Shown here: positions 18,071 to 25,693 of the stretch, in pieces
Layout: each line of letters starts with the position of its first letter
Numbering within the stretch: position 1 is the first letter of the stretch
Origin: Microvirga massiliensis
GTDB lineage: Bacteria; Pseudomonadota; Alphaproteobacteria; Rhizobiales; Beijerinckiaceae
DNA: 64,000 nt
Assembly: GCF_001006805.1 (NCBI RefSeq)
Contig: NZ_LN811358.1
Location: 284,879-348,878 of the forward strand
Direction: 5' to 3'
Notes under the pieces: model-generated
The model's database searches: none
Told to the model about the DNA's origin: nothing
The model's input: only the letters and a program-made list of their open reading frames with translations
Program-made: the position numbers and the translations under genes

Positions 18071-18763
18071 ATGCAGATCCGATACGCGCTCTATTTCACG
18101 CCGCCTCCCGGTCACCCTTTGAGCGAGTTCGGGAGTGCGCTCCTGGGCTACGATTGCAATACCGGTGAGCTTCGGCCGCAACCGGCTCTGCCGGGCATCG
18201 ATACCGAGGAGCAGCACCGCTTCACTGAGGATCCGCGGCGCTACGGCTTCCATGCGACGCTGAAGGCGCCGTTCCGTCTCCCAGAGGGAAGCTCTGAGGT
18301 AGCCCTTCGGCGAGATCTCACGGCTTTCGCATCCCAGACCCCACCCGTCGAACTTGGCGCGCTGGTGCCTGTGCTCCTCGGACGTTTCGTCGCGCTCGTT
18401 CCTGCTGTTCCCTCGACTGCTTTGGCGCTGTTTGCGGCCGAATGCGTCGCGGCCTTCGAGGCACACCGTGCGCCGCTCACCGAGGCCGAGCGGGCGCGCC
18501 GCGACCCGGACGCGATGCCGCGCCGCCAGGCTGCGCTTCTCGACCGCTGGGGCTACCCTTACGTCTTTGAGGAGTTCCGCTTCCACATGACGCTGACGGG
18601 AGCGCTCCGGGAAGAGCGGCGCGCCCTTTGGCTCGAACGGCTCGCTCAGCTCTGCGACGGGCTTCCGCTTGTCATGATCGACGCAATTTCGCTCCTTCGG
18701 CAGGACGGACCCGATCGGCGCTTCCGCGTGATCGAGCGTGCTGCGCTCGGTACGTTGCTGTGA
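18071..18763 (+). CDS. DUF1045 phosphonate-locus protein (2H phosphoesterase-like)
   Basis: 230 residues. Two HxTL-type motifs typical of 2H phosphoesterases are visible: YGFHATLKAPF (about residue 60) and FRFHMTLTGAL (about residue 172), spaced as in that fold. The family (putative phosphonate metabolism protein) is found almost only with C-P lyase genes. As this locus has no phnP, the protein is the best candidate for opening the 5-phosphoribosyl 1,2-cyclic phosphate left by C-P lyase; that is inference. ATG at 18071 preferred over TTG at 18065. It lies upstream of the phnC Pho boxes, so it may be transcribed separately from phnC. Confidence 0.85.
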   Translation: MQIRYALYFTPPPGHPLSEFGSALLGYDCNTGELRPQPALPGIDTEEQHRFTEDPRRYGFHATLKAPFRLPEGSSEVALRRDLTAFASQTPPVELGALVPVLLGRFVALVPAVPSTALALFAAECVAAFEAHRAPLTEAERARRDPDAMPRRQAALLDRWGYPYVFEEFRFHMTLTGALREERRALWLERLAQLCDGLPLVMIDAISLLRQDGPDRRFRVIERAALGTLL

Positions 18764-18815
18764 CGATGCGCTGACCAACCGGTGGCAGCTTATGTCACTC
18801 CGGCTGTCCGCAGGG

Positions 18816-18859
18816 CTGTCATGGAAGCTTCACGCAGGGGTCATCCGACTGTCAGGTGA
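18816..18859 (+). promoter_or_regulatory. Tandem Pho-box-like 11-bp repeats upstream of phnC
   Basis: Four consecutive 11-bp units run toward phnC: CTGTCATGGAA, GCTTCACGCAG, GGGTCATCCGA, CTGTCAGGTGA. The 11-bp phasing and the CTGTCAT core are the hallmark of PhoB binding sites, in which two units make one dimer site. Two looser units (ATGTCAC at 18792, CTGTCCG at 18804) precede them with 12-bp spacing. They end 36 bp before the phnC ATG. PhoB control of phn uptake genes under phosphate limitation is established in rhizobia; here it is inferred from sequence. Confidence 0.75.
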
Positions 18860-18895
18860 CGGCGCTACGCGCTTCCCGTCCAACGGGAGCAGCAC

Positions 18896-19729
18896 ATGCT
18901 ATCCATCGATGAACTGACCCGTCGCTTCGGTGAGAAGGCGGCCGTCGACAAGGTTTCCCTGCGTATCGAGCGTGGCTCCTTCGTAGGGGTTATCGGCCGC
19001 TCCGGTGCCGGCAAATCGACGCTCCTGCGCATGGTCAACCGTCTCACGGATCCGAGTGAAGGGCGCATCGTGATCGACGGCGTCGACGTCACGGCACTGC
19101 GGGGCCAGGCCTTGCGGGATTGGCGCGCCCGCTGCGCCATGATCTTCCAGCAGTTCAACCTCGTCGGTCGCCTCGATGTCCTCACGAATGTGCTCATCGG
19201 GCGTCTCAACAAGGCCCCCCTGCACCGCTCGCTCCTGAAGTCGTTCTCCGTGGAGGATCGTGCGATTGCCCTCGCGGCTCTCGAGCAGTTCGACATCGCG
19301 AACCTCGCCTCGCAGCGGGCGGACCAGCTCTCAGGCGGTCAGCAGCAGCGCGTCGCGATCGCACGCGCGCTCGTCCAGGAGCCAGACATCATTCTCGCCG
19401 ACGAGCCGATCGCGTCGCTCGATCCGCGCAACACCAAGATCGTGATGGACGGACTCTCGCGCATCAATCGCGATTACGGGATCACGGTCCTCTGCAACCT
19501 CCACTCTCTCGATCTCGCGCGGGCCTATTGCGATCGCCTGATCGGCATGTCCGCCGGCCGCGTCGTGTTCGACGGAAGCGCCCTGCACCTGACCGAAGAC
19601 GTGGCGCGGGAGCTCTACGGCCTCGAGGTCGGAGACGTGATCGACATCGAGGAATCCGTGCAGGCTTCGCGCTTGAATGGGTCGAGCCGGGTCGAGGTCG
19701 CCCGGTCCGTGCCGCTCGCCGCGGCATAG
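18896..19729 (+). CDS. phnC: Phosphonate ABC transporter ATP-binding protein
   Basis: 277-residue ABC ATPase energising phosphonate import. Walker A GRSGAGKST at residues 34-42, Q-loop FQQFNLV near 84-90, signature LSGGQ at 144-148, Walker B IILADEP at 164-170 and the switch histidine in NLHSLDLA are all present. The FQQFNLVGRLDVLTNVLIGR segment is typical of PhnC. The ATG follows GGGAG. A small GCCCC-GAAC-GGGGC hairpin (19747-19760) lies in the 61-bp spacer before phnD and could help differential expression of the binding protein. Confidence 0.96.
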   Translation: MLSIDELTRRFGEKAAVDKVSLRIERGSFVGVIGRSGAGKSTLLRMVNRLTDPSEGRIVIDGVDVTALRGQALRDWRARCAMIFQQFNLVGRLDVLTNVLIGRLNKAPLHRSLLKSFSVEDRAIALAALEQFDIANLASQRADQLSGGQQQRVAIARALVQEPDIILADEPIASLDPRNTKIVMDGLSRINRDYGITVLCNLHSLDLARAYCDRLIGMSAGRVVFDGSALHLTEDVARELYGLEVGDVIDIEESVQASRLNGSSRVEVARSVPLAAA

Positions 19730-19790
19730 GCCTAACGCCTGACAGAGCCCCGAACGGGGCGTTCCATCGCAACTCTCAGGAGCACTCTCC

Positions 19791-20696
19791 ATGCTGACCC
19801 GTCGTCTCGTTCTCGGGGCCGCCGCGGCATTCGCCATCGCCGGCGCCGCCCAGGCGCAGGATTGGAAATCCAAGTATCCGGAACTCGTCTTCGCCGTCAT
19901 TCCGTCCGAGAACGCGTCCGGCGTCACTGAACGCTATGCGCCGCTCATGAAATATCTCTCGACGGAACTCGGAACCAAGGTCACGCTGCGTATCGCCAAT
20001 GATTACGCCGCCGTGATCGAGGGGCAGCGTTCCGGCAACATCCACATCGCGCAGTATGGACCGGCATCCTACGCGCGCGCCACCACCACGGGCGCCAAGA
20101 TCGAGCCGTTCGCGATCGAGACAAATGTCGACGGCACCAAGGGATATCACTCCGTCCTCTGGGTGAAGGCGAATTCGCCGTACCAGAAGATCGAAGACCT
20201 CAAGGGTAAGAATCTCTGCCTGGTGGATCCAAATTCGACGTCCGGAAACAATGTGCCGCGCTTCGCCATGAACAAGATGGGGATCAAGCCGGACCAGTTC
20301 TTCTCCAAGGTCGTCTATGCGGGCTCTCACGAGAATGCGGTGCTCGGCGTACAGCAGGGCACCTGCGACGCCGCCTTCAACTGGTGGAACGACGAGAACG
20401 AATCCAACTTGCTTCGCATGGCCCGAAAGGAGATGGTCAAGGCCGAAGACTTCCGGATGATCTTCAAGTCCGACCAGATCGTAAACTCGCCAATGGCCTA
20501 TCTCTCGGATCTCCCGGAGGATCTCCGCAAGGCGATCCGGGACACCGTGCTTGCAATGCCGCAGAAGGATCCGGAGGCCTTCAACAAGATCTATGAGGGC
20601 AAGCAAGGTCCGTGGGTTCCGGTCGATCACTCGGCCTATGAGCCCATCGTCGAGCTGATCAAGTTCGTCGACTCGCTCCGCCGCGCGCGTTCGTAA
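19791..20696 (+). CDS. phnD: Phosphonate-binding periplasmic protein
   Basis: 301 residues with a twin-Arg-like but ordinary signal peptide (MLTRRLVLGAAAAFAIAGA, AQAQ cleavage near residue 23). The mature part is a type 2 periplasmic binding protein: VIPSENASGVTERYAPLMKY, IAQYGPASYARA and the ligand-loop region VDPNSTSGNNVPRF are the PhnD pattern for alkylphosphonate binding. Captures phosphonates in the periplasm for PhnE1/PhnE2 and PhnC. AGGAG lies 8 bases before the ATG. A palindromic repeat of about 120 bp separates it from phnE1. Confidence 0.95.
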   Translation: MLTRRLVLGAAAAFAIAGAAQAQDWKSKYPELVFAVIPSENASGVTERYAPLMKYLSTELGTKVTLRIANDYAAVIEGQRSGNIHIAQYGPASYARATTTGAKIEPFAIETNVDGTKGYHSVLWVKANSPYQKIEDLKGKNLCLVDPNSTSGNNVPRFAMNKMGIKPDQFFSKVVYAGSHENAVLGVQQGTCDAAFNWWNDENESNLLRMARKEMVKAEDFRMIFKSDQIVNSPMAYLSDLPEDLRKAIRDTVLAMPQKDPEAFNKIYEGKQGPWVPVDHSAYEPIVELIKFVDSLRRARS

Positions 20697-20734
20697 TCTC
20701 TGATCGTGGTCGCCGGCGTGTGATTCCCACCGTC

Positions 20735-20856
20735 GGCGCCACCCCCTCACCCGCCCCTTCGGGGCGACCTCTCCCATCGAGGGAGAGGTGAAGCTTCGCC
20801 TCTCTCCTTGTGGGAGTGGTCGGACGCGAAGCGTCCGGGTGAGGGGTATCGGCGCT
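20735..20856. repeat. Palindromic intergenic repeat between phnD and phnE1
   Basis: Three successive hairpins: GCCCCTTCGGGGC (20753-20765), ACCTCTCCC-ATCGA-GGGAGAGGT (20767-20789) and CGGACGC-GAA-GCGTCCG (20821-20837), bounded by GGCGCC (20735) and a closing GGTGAGGGG. The first two are nearly identical to the inverted copy at 34108-34215. In the middle of a transporter operon such a REP-like element is likely to stabilise upstream phnD mRNA or attenuate phnE1. Confidence 0.8.
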
Positions 20857-20919
20857 GCGCTCAACGAACTCGCGAAAGCATGCCGCAGACTCTCACGGTC
20901 ACGGATGAAATCTGAATTC

Positions 20920-21816
20920 ATGTCGACGGTTCTTCCGCAGTTGCCGGATGAGCGCCTTCAGGTCCTTGCGCGGGGATATTCCGAAGCGGGCGCCGCCAAG
21001 CGGGCGCGGGCGATTCTGTTCGCTGCCGTTCTGGCAGGCCTCACCGCCCTGTCGGCCGTCGTCGCGGAAGTCGATATCGAAAAGCTGTTCGGAAATTTCG
21101 GCAATTTCTTCAGCTATTTCGATCGAATCCTGACATTCGATTCCGGCCCTGCCACCGGGCAGCGGGTCTGGACGGATCCAGCGGAATGGTTCTGGGGGCT
21201 CGACAAGTGGCTTGGACTGCTCGCCGAGACGATCCTCGTCGCCTATCTCGGAACGATGCTCGGGGGAGTCGCGGCGTTCCTTCTGTGCTTCTTCGCAGCG
21301 GCCAATCTCATGCCGCGACGCATCCTGCGCACATGTGTAAGGCGCTTTCTCGAATTCTGCCGCACCGTGCCCGAGATCGTCTTCGCGCTGATCTTCGTGA
21401 TCGCCTTCGGCCTTGGCGCCGTGCCGGGCGTGCTGGCCATCGCGATCCATACCGCAGGTGCACTCGGAAAGCTTTTCTCCGAGGTGGTCGAGAACGTTGA
21501 CTTGAAGCCTGTCGAGGGCGTGACCTCCACGGGAGCGAATTGGGTGCAGGCGATCCGTTTCGCCGTGGTGCCGCAGGTTCTGTCAAATTTCGCGAGCTAC
21601 GCGCTCCTTCGCTTCGAGATTAATGTGCGTGGCGCATCCGTCATGGGCTTCGTCGGTGCCGGCGGGATAGGTCAGGACCTCATCGAGGCGATCCGCAAGT
21701 TCTACTATGCGGACGTATCGGCCATCCTGCTTCTGATCATCCTCACCGTGATGCTGATCGACCTTGCGACCGAGCGCCTGCGCCATGCTCTGCTCGGCCT
21801 AGAGTGGAACCGATGA
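20920..21816 (+). CDS. phnE: Phosphonate ABC transporter permease 1
   Basis: Inner-membrane permease, 298 residues from ATG 20920 (MSTVLPQLPDERLQ). Hydrophobic segments are seen near residues 30-50, 85-110, 125-155, 225-250 and 260-280. The ABC permease coupling region (EAA loop) is VEGVTSTGANWVQAIRFAVVPQVL, and GFVGAGGIGQDL is the PhnE-typical motif after it. The start is uncertain: ATG 20905 is 5 codons upstream and neither has a strong ribosome site; the open frame continues into the repeat, which I exclude. It overlaps phnE2 by an ATGA. Confidence 0.9.
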   Translation: MSTVLPQLPDERLQVLARGYSEAGAAKRARAILFAAVLAGLTALSAVVAEVDIEKLFGNFGNFFSYFDRILTFDSGPATGQRVWTDPAEWFWGLDKWLGLLAETILVAYLGTMLGGVAAFLLCFFAAANLMPRRILRTCVRRFLEFCRTVPEIVFALIFVIAFGLGAVPGVLAIAIHTAGALGKLFSEVVENVDLKPVEGVTSTGANWVQAIRFAVVPQVLSNFASYALLRFEINVRGASVMGFVGAGGIGQDLIEAIRKFYYADVSAILLLIILTVMLIDLATERLRHALLGLEWNR

Positions 21817-22685
21817 GCCACACTCTCCGTGACAGAGCACACGCGGATCTCGGTGGTCTACAGGCGCGCCATCCCTGGGTCTTTCATCCGCCGCTCAAGC
21901 GCAGATTCGTCACGGTCACCGTGGTGGTTGCTCTCACTGGGCTGATGCTAGTCGGGTTCTGGCGGCTCGGCTTTTCCTTCGAGCGTATGATCAAGGGTAT
22001 CGGTGAACTCGGCACGCTTGTGATGCTGATGTTGCCGCCGAATCCCGGGAGTTGGTCGAAAGCGGTTCTGATTTTCCATGCCTTGGCGGAGACGCTCGCA
22101 ATCGCCTTCCTGGGCACGCTTCTCGCCGCGATCATTGCCTTCCCGATCGGCTTCGTGGCCGCCCGCAACACGACCGTGAACCGGCTCGTGCAGTTCGCGT
22201 CCCGCCGCGTTCTCGACGGCATACGGGGCGTTGATGCGCTGATCTGGGCGCTCCTCTGGATCAACGTGGTTGGGCTCGGTCCGTTTGCGGGCGTGCTCGC
22301 GATCATGATGAGCGATATCGGCTCTTTCGGAAAGCTGTTTTCGGAAGCGATCGAAGCTGCGGACAAGCGCCCCGTCGAAGGCGTCACCTCAACCGGCGGT
22401 TCGCGGCTCCATCAGATCCGCTACGGCATCATCCCGCAGATCCTGCCGGTCATCGGCAGCCAAGTGCTCTACTACTTCGAGTCGAACACGCGCTCGAGCA
22501 CGATCATCGGCATCGTCGGCGCCGGTGGCATCGGGCTTCACCTGTCCGAGCAGATCCGCACGCTCGAATGGCAATCCGTATCCTTCATCATCCTCCTGAT
22601 CCTCGTCATGGTCGCCGTGATCGATCTCATATCGAGCCGATTGCGGCAGACGCTGATCGGGCGGTCGGCGCAGGGCAAGGGCTGA
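21813..22685 (+). CDS. phnE: Phosphonate ABC transporter permease 2
   Basis: 290-residue paralogue of the preceding permease, sharing VEGVTSTGGSRLHQIRYGII and GIVGAGGIGLHLSEQIRTLE and about five or six membrane segments. PhnC-D systems with two PhnE permeases presumably form a heterodimeric channel. ATG at 21813 overlaps the phnE1 stop (ATGA), indicating translational coupling; a GTG three codons earlier is possible. It ends 15 bp before the stop of the convergent phnF, so transcription of the two units meets here. Confidence 0.93.
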   Translation: MSHTLRDRAHADLGGLQARHPWVFHPPLKRRFVTVTVVVALTGLMLVGFWRLGFSFERMIKGIGELGTLVMLMLPPNPGSWSKAVLIFHALAETLAIAFLGTLLAAIIAFPIGFVAARNTTVNRLVQFASRRVLDGIRGVDALIWALLWINVVGLGPFAGVLAIMMSDIGSFGKLFSEAIEAADKRPVEGVTSTGGSRLHQIRYGIIPQILPVIGSQVLYYFESNTRSSTIIGIVGAGGIGLHLSEQIRTLEWQSVSFIILLILVMVAVIDLISSRLRQTLIGRSAQGKG

Positions 22686-22700
22686 TCCGCAAAGGTGCGC

Positions 22701-23438
22701 TCAGGGTTCGAGAACGATTTCGACGCGGTCGGCTGCGAAGAGGGCACGCGTCACCTGAATCGGCGACCCGGTCGGCTCGGCATTGACGCTGTCGACCACG
22801 AGCACGACTCGTCCGGCAGGCATTTCGAGGAGTGCAGCCTCTTCGGTGCTCGCTCCTCGTGCGGAGATGCGGGTCGCGATGCGGACATAGTCCGGCACCC
22901 CATGTTTCGCATAGGCGCGTGTCAGGGAGCCGGTTTGCGCAAATGTTCTGTCGAGACCGGCGAAGCGCGGGAGCGGCAAGAGCGTGCGCGAGATCGAGAG
23001 CGGCGTATTGTCGGCCCGGTGTATCGTTCGCAGCTCGAGGAGATTCTCGCTGGGCTCGATCGCGAGGGCCCTGGCTTCCCGCTCGGAGGCTTCGACGATC
23101 CGCGACCCGATCAGATCGCCCGAGGCCTCGCGGCCTGCCTGCGTGACGGCCTCGGAGAAGCGGGTCCGCTGACGGATCGGGTACGGCAGTGGCGGCGTCT
23201 CAACGAAGGTACCGCGACCTTGCGTTGCTCGCACAATGCCGCGCTGCGCGAGCGCTGCCAGCGCGCGACGGACCGTATGGCGATTAACGCCGAAGCGTTC
23301 GGCAATCGCCGATTCCGGTGGCAACTGCTCTCCTGCAGCCCAGGCACCAGAGGTGATGTCCGTTTCCAGACGTTCGGCGATCTGTCGCCATGCGGCCAGT
23401 CCCTTGCCGCGCTCCAGAGGCAGAGTCTCCACTGTCAT
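22701..23438 (-). CDS. phnF: GntR-family (HutC subfamily) repressor of the phn locus
   Basis: 245 residues. N-terminal winged helix at about 15-78 (IAERLETDITSGAWAAGEQL, PPESAIAERFGVNRHTVRRA) and a C-terminal UTRA effector domain (about 95-240, with LLELRTIHRADNTPLSISRT). This is the PhnF architecture: it represses phn genes until phosphonate or a phosphate-starvation signal appears. The ATG at 23438 is chosen as the beginning of the conserved N-terminus; the frame is open further upstream across the promoter, which is excluded. It is divergent from phnG, with the palindromic operator between them, so it probably also controls itself. Confidence 0.93.
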   Translation of the reverse strand: MTVETLPLERGKGLAAWRQIAERLETDITSGAWAAGEQLPPESAIAERFGVNRHTVRRALAALAQRGIVRATQGRGTFVETPPLPYPIRQRTRFSEAVTQAGREASGDLIGSRIVEASEREARALAIEPSENLLELRTIHRADNTPLSISRTLLPLPRFAGLDRTFAQTGSLTRAYAKHGVPDYVRIATRISARGASTEEAALLEMPAGRVVLVVDSVNAEPTGSPIQVTRALFAADRVEIVLEP

Positions 23439-23453
23439 CGAAACTTCATTTGA
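23432..23453 (+). promoter_or_regulatory. Pho-box-like repeat upstream of phnG
   Basis: CTGTCATCGAA followed immediately by ACTTCATTTGA: two 11-bp units almost matching the first two units upstream of phnC (CTGTCATGGAA, GCTTCACGCAG). It overlaps the phnF start codon (23436-23438) and abuts the -35 of the phnG promoter, the usual place for PhoB. Confidence 0.65.
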
Positions 23454-23477
23454 CCACTTTGTTCGGTTGTCTATAAC
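23450..23477 (+). promoter_or_regulatory. Sigma-70-like promoter for phnGHIJKLMN
   Basis: TTGACC at 23450-23455 and TATAAC at 23472-23477, separated by 16 bp. The -10 lies inside the PhnF palindrome and the -35 abuts the Pho-box-like repeats. The phnG ATG is 35 bp downstream of the -10. Confidence 0.65.
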
Positions 23478-23487
23478 ACTAGACAAC
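23466..23487. promoter_or_regulatory. PhnF operator, 22-bp palindrome
   Basis: GTTGTCTA at 23466-23473 and TAGACAAC at 23480-23487, exact inverted repeats with a 6-base centre. The TTGTCTA half-site is the type recognised by HutC/PhnF GntR regulators. Covering the -10 of the phnG promoter and lying between the divergent starts, it should allow PhnF to block phnG transcription and probably its own. Confidence 0.8.
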
Positions 23488-23512
23488 GTTGCGGTGAAGT
23501 GCGGAGCCCAAG

Positions 23513-23974
23513 ATGCTCGACACGGAATTCCCACCTGAAATTGCGAAGCGGCGCTGGGCAATGGCGCTTTGCGCCGAAGCAGTGCGCACGGAGCTCGAAT
23601 CCGCACTGGACGGCCTCGGGGACATCGGGAAAATCGAGGATCTCCGCCCCGTCGAGACTGGGCTCGTCATGGTGCGCGGGCGGATCGGCGGCGATGGGGC
23701 GCCCTTCAATCTCGGGGAGGCCACCGTCACGCGTGCCGCCGTCCGAGTCGACGAGCGCCTCACGGGCTTTTCCTATCAGCTCGGCCGTGACGGCCGAAAG
23801 GCGCACCTTTCGGCGACCCTCGACGCCCTGATTCAGGCGCCGGAGCGACGCGATGCCGTCACGGCTGCCCTGGCACCGATCGAAGCGCGCATTGCAACGG
23901 AACGCGAGGTGCGGGCGCGCCGGATTGCGGCCACCCGGGTGAATTTCTTTACGATGGTGCGTGGGGAAGATTGA
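23513..23974 (+). CDS. phnG: C-P lyase core complex subunit PhnG
   Basis: 153 residues. Subunit of the PhnGHIJ complex that, with PhnI, couples ATP to phosphonate to form ribose-1-phosphonate 5-triphosphate. The N-terminal helix RRWAMALCAEAV, central VRGRIGGDGAPFNLGEATVTRA and FSYQLGRDGRKAHLSA are the conserved family segments. First gene of the eight-gene catabolic operon; GGAG lies 7 bases before the ATG. phnH follows within 3 bp. Confidence 0.95.
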   Translation: MLDTEFPPEIAKRRWAMALCAEAVRTELESALDGLGDIGKIEDLRPVETGLVMVRGRIGGDGAPFNLGEATVTRAAVRVDERLTGFSYQLGRDGRKAHLSATLDALIQAPERRDAVTAALAPIEARIATEREVRARRIAATRVNFFTMVRGED

Positions 23975-23976
23975 CG

Positions 23977-24573
23977 ATGACCGGCCTTGCTCTCAGCTTC
24001 GCGGATCCCGTCACCGCCTCACAGCAGGCGTTCAGCGCCGTGATGCATGCGCTCGCATCGCCCGGCGAGATCCGGACCTTCGCCACGGATCTCGAACCGC
24101 CACGGCCGCTCACTCCGGAACTCGCGGCAGTCGCGCTGGCCTTGGCCGATCATGAGGCGCCGCTCTGGCTCGACGAGCCTCTCGCTGCGGCCCCAGCCGT
24201 CGCCGAGTATCTGCGCTTTCACACCGGCGCCGCGATCGTCGAGGACCCGGCCGACAGCGCCTTCGCGCTCATTTGCGAGCCGCGGCTTTGTCCATCGTTC
24301 GATGCTTTCGCCCTCGGAACGCCGGAATACCCCGATCGATCGACCACGATCGTGCTGGCCGTCACGTCGCTGGATGACGGGCTGGGGCTTCGCTTGAGAG
24401 GACCGGGGATCGAGACGGAGCGGTCATTCGCACCGAATCCTCAGCCGGATGGATTTCGCGATCAGATTCTTCGCAACCGTTCACTCTTTCCGCTCGGCGT
24501 CGACTGGCTCTTCATCGCACCGGGCAAGATCGCGGGCTTGCCCCGCTCCGTGAGGATCATCGGGGAGAGTTGA
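23977..24573 (+). CDS. phnH: C-P lyase core complex subunit PhnH
   Basis: 198 residues. Structural subunit of the core complex, with a fold related to PLP-dependent transferases but no cofactor. Family features: N-terminal QQAFSAVMHALASPGEI, the central CPSFDAFALGTPEYPDRSTT block and the C-terminal NRSLFPLGVDWLFIAPGKIA. ATG at 23977, two bases after the phnG stop, is used; TTG at 23971 would overlap phnG. The tight spacing implies coupled translation and equal subunit supply. Confidence 0.94.
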   Translation: MTGLALSFADPVTASQQAFSAVMHALASPGEIRTFATDLEPPRPLTPELAAVALALADHEAPLWLDEPLAAAPAVAEYLRFHTGAAIVEDPADSAFALICEPRLCPSFDAFALGTPEYPDRSTTIVLAVTSLDDGLGLRLRGPGIETERSFAPNPQPDGFRDQILRNRSLFPLGVDWLFIAPGKIAGLPRSVRIIGES

Positions 24574-24577
24574 GCCG

Positions 24578-25693
24578 ATGTATGTTGCAGTGGAGGGCGG
24601 CGAAGCCGCAATCGACAACGCCCATCTCCTCCTGGCGCATGCACGGCGCGGTGATCCGGCAGTGCCCGAATTGTCGGTCGCGCAGATCGCCGAGCAGCTT
24701 ACGATTCTCGTCGATCGCGTGATGACGGAAGGTTCGCTCTACGATCGCGAGCTTGCGGCGCTGGCGCTCAAGCAGGCGCGCGGCGACGTGATCGAAGCGA
24801 TCTTCCTGGTGCGTGCCTTCCGCACCACGCTGCCGCGCTTCGGCAGCACGGAGGCGATCGACACCCGGGCGATCGAAATCCGCCGCCGCGTGTCGGCGAC
24901 CTTCAAGGACCTCCCCGGCGGACAGGTCCTTGGGCCGACCTTCGATTACACTCATCGCCTCATCGACTTCGCCCTTGCAGCGGAAGGAGACCCGCCCCCA
25001 CCAGCCGAGGCGCCCGCAGCGCCCGCCGAAACAATCGTGCCGCGCGTCACCGATCTTCTTGGCGACGAGGACCTCATCGAGCGTGAGTCCGCGCCAGACC
25101 CATCACTGCCCGTCGGCGATCTCACGCGCGAACCCATGAGCTTCCCGGCGGATCGCGATCTGCGGCTCCAGGCCCTTGCGCGCGGCGACGAAGGCTTCGT
25201 GCTCGCGCTCGGCTATTCCACGCAGCGCGGTTTCGGGCGCACGCATCCCTTTGTCGGCGAGATCCGCGTCGGCGAGGTCGAGGTCGAGTTCATGCCGGAA
25301 GAACTCGGTTTCCCGGTTCCGCTCGGCACGCTCACTGTCACCGAATGCCAGATGGTGAACCAGTTCAAGGGCTCCGCCGAGGTGCCCCCCCAGTTCACTC
25401 GCGGCTACGGCCTCGCGTTCGGGCAGAGCGAACGCAAGGCTATGGCGATGTCGCTGGTCGATCGCGCGCTCCGCGCGCGCGAGCTGGGCGAGGAGATCAA
25501 GGGACCCGCGCAGGACGAGGAATTCGTTCTGTCACACGCCGACAATCTGCAGGCGACGGGTTTCGTGGAGCACCTGAAACTGCCGCATTACGTCGACTTT
25601 CAGGCCGAGCTCGAACTCGTTCGCCGGATGCGCGCCGAGCACGCTTCGCGCGCATCCGAAGACGCCGTCGAAACCCGGGAGGCAGCCGAATGA
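24578..25693 (+). CDS. phnI: C-P lyase core complex subunit PhnI (nucleosidase component)
   Basis: 371 residues, close to the E. coli length. Starts MYVAVEGGEAAIDNAHLLLA, the invariant family N-terminus. PhnI displaces the adenine of ATP with phosphonate with help from PhnG, PhnH and PhnL. The C-terminal third (FVLSHADNLQATGFVEHLKL) contains the His residues typical of the family. GGGGAG lies about 11 bases upstream of the ATG. It overlaps phnJ by an ATGA at 25690-25693. Confidence 0.95.
   Translation: MYVAVEGGEAAIDNAHLLLAHARRGDPAVPELSVAQIAEQLTILVDRVMTEGSLYDRELAALALKQARGDVIEAIFLVRAFRTTLPRFGSTEAIDTRAIEIRRRVSATFKDLPGGQVLGPTFDYTHRLIDFALAAEGDPPPPAEAPAAPAETIVPRVTDLLGDEDLIERESAPDPSLPVGDLTREPMSFPADRDLRLQALARGDEGFVLALGYSTQRGFGRTHPFVGEIRVGEVEVEFMPEELGFPVPLGTLTVTECQMVNQFKGSAEVPPQFTRGYGLAFGQSERKAMAMSLVDRALRARELGEEIKGPAQDEEFVLSHADNLQATGFVEHLKLPHYVDFQAELELVRRMRAEHASRASEDAVETREAAE

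Noticed and set aside
19747..19760. Small hairpin between phnC and phnD as a terminator
   Set aside because: Five-base stem without a U-run, in the middle of an operon; noted only as a possible processing site.
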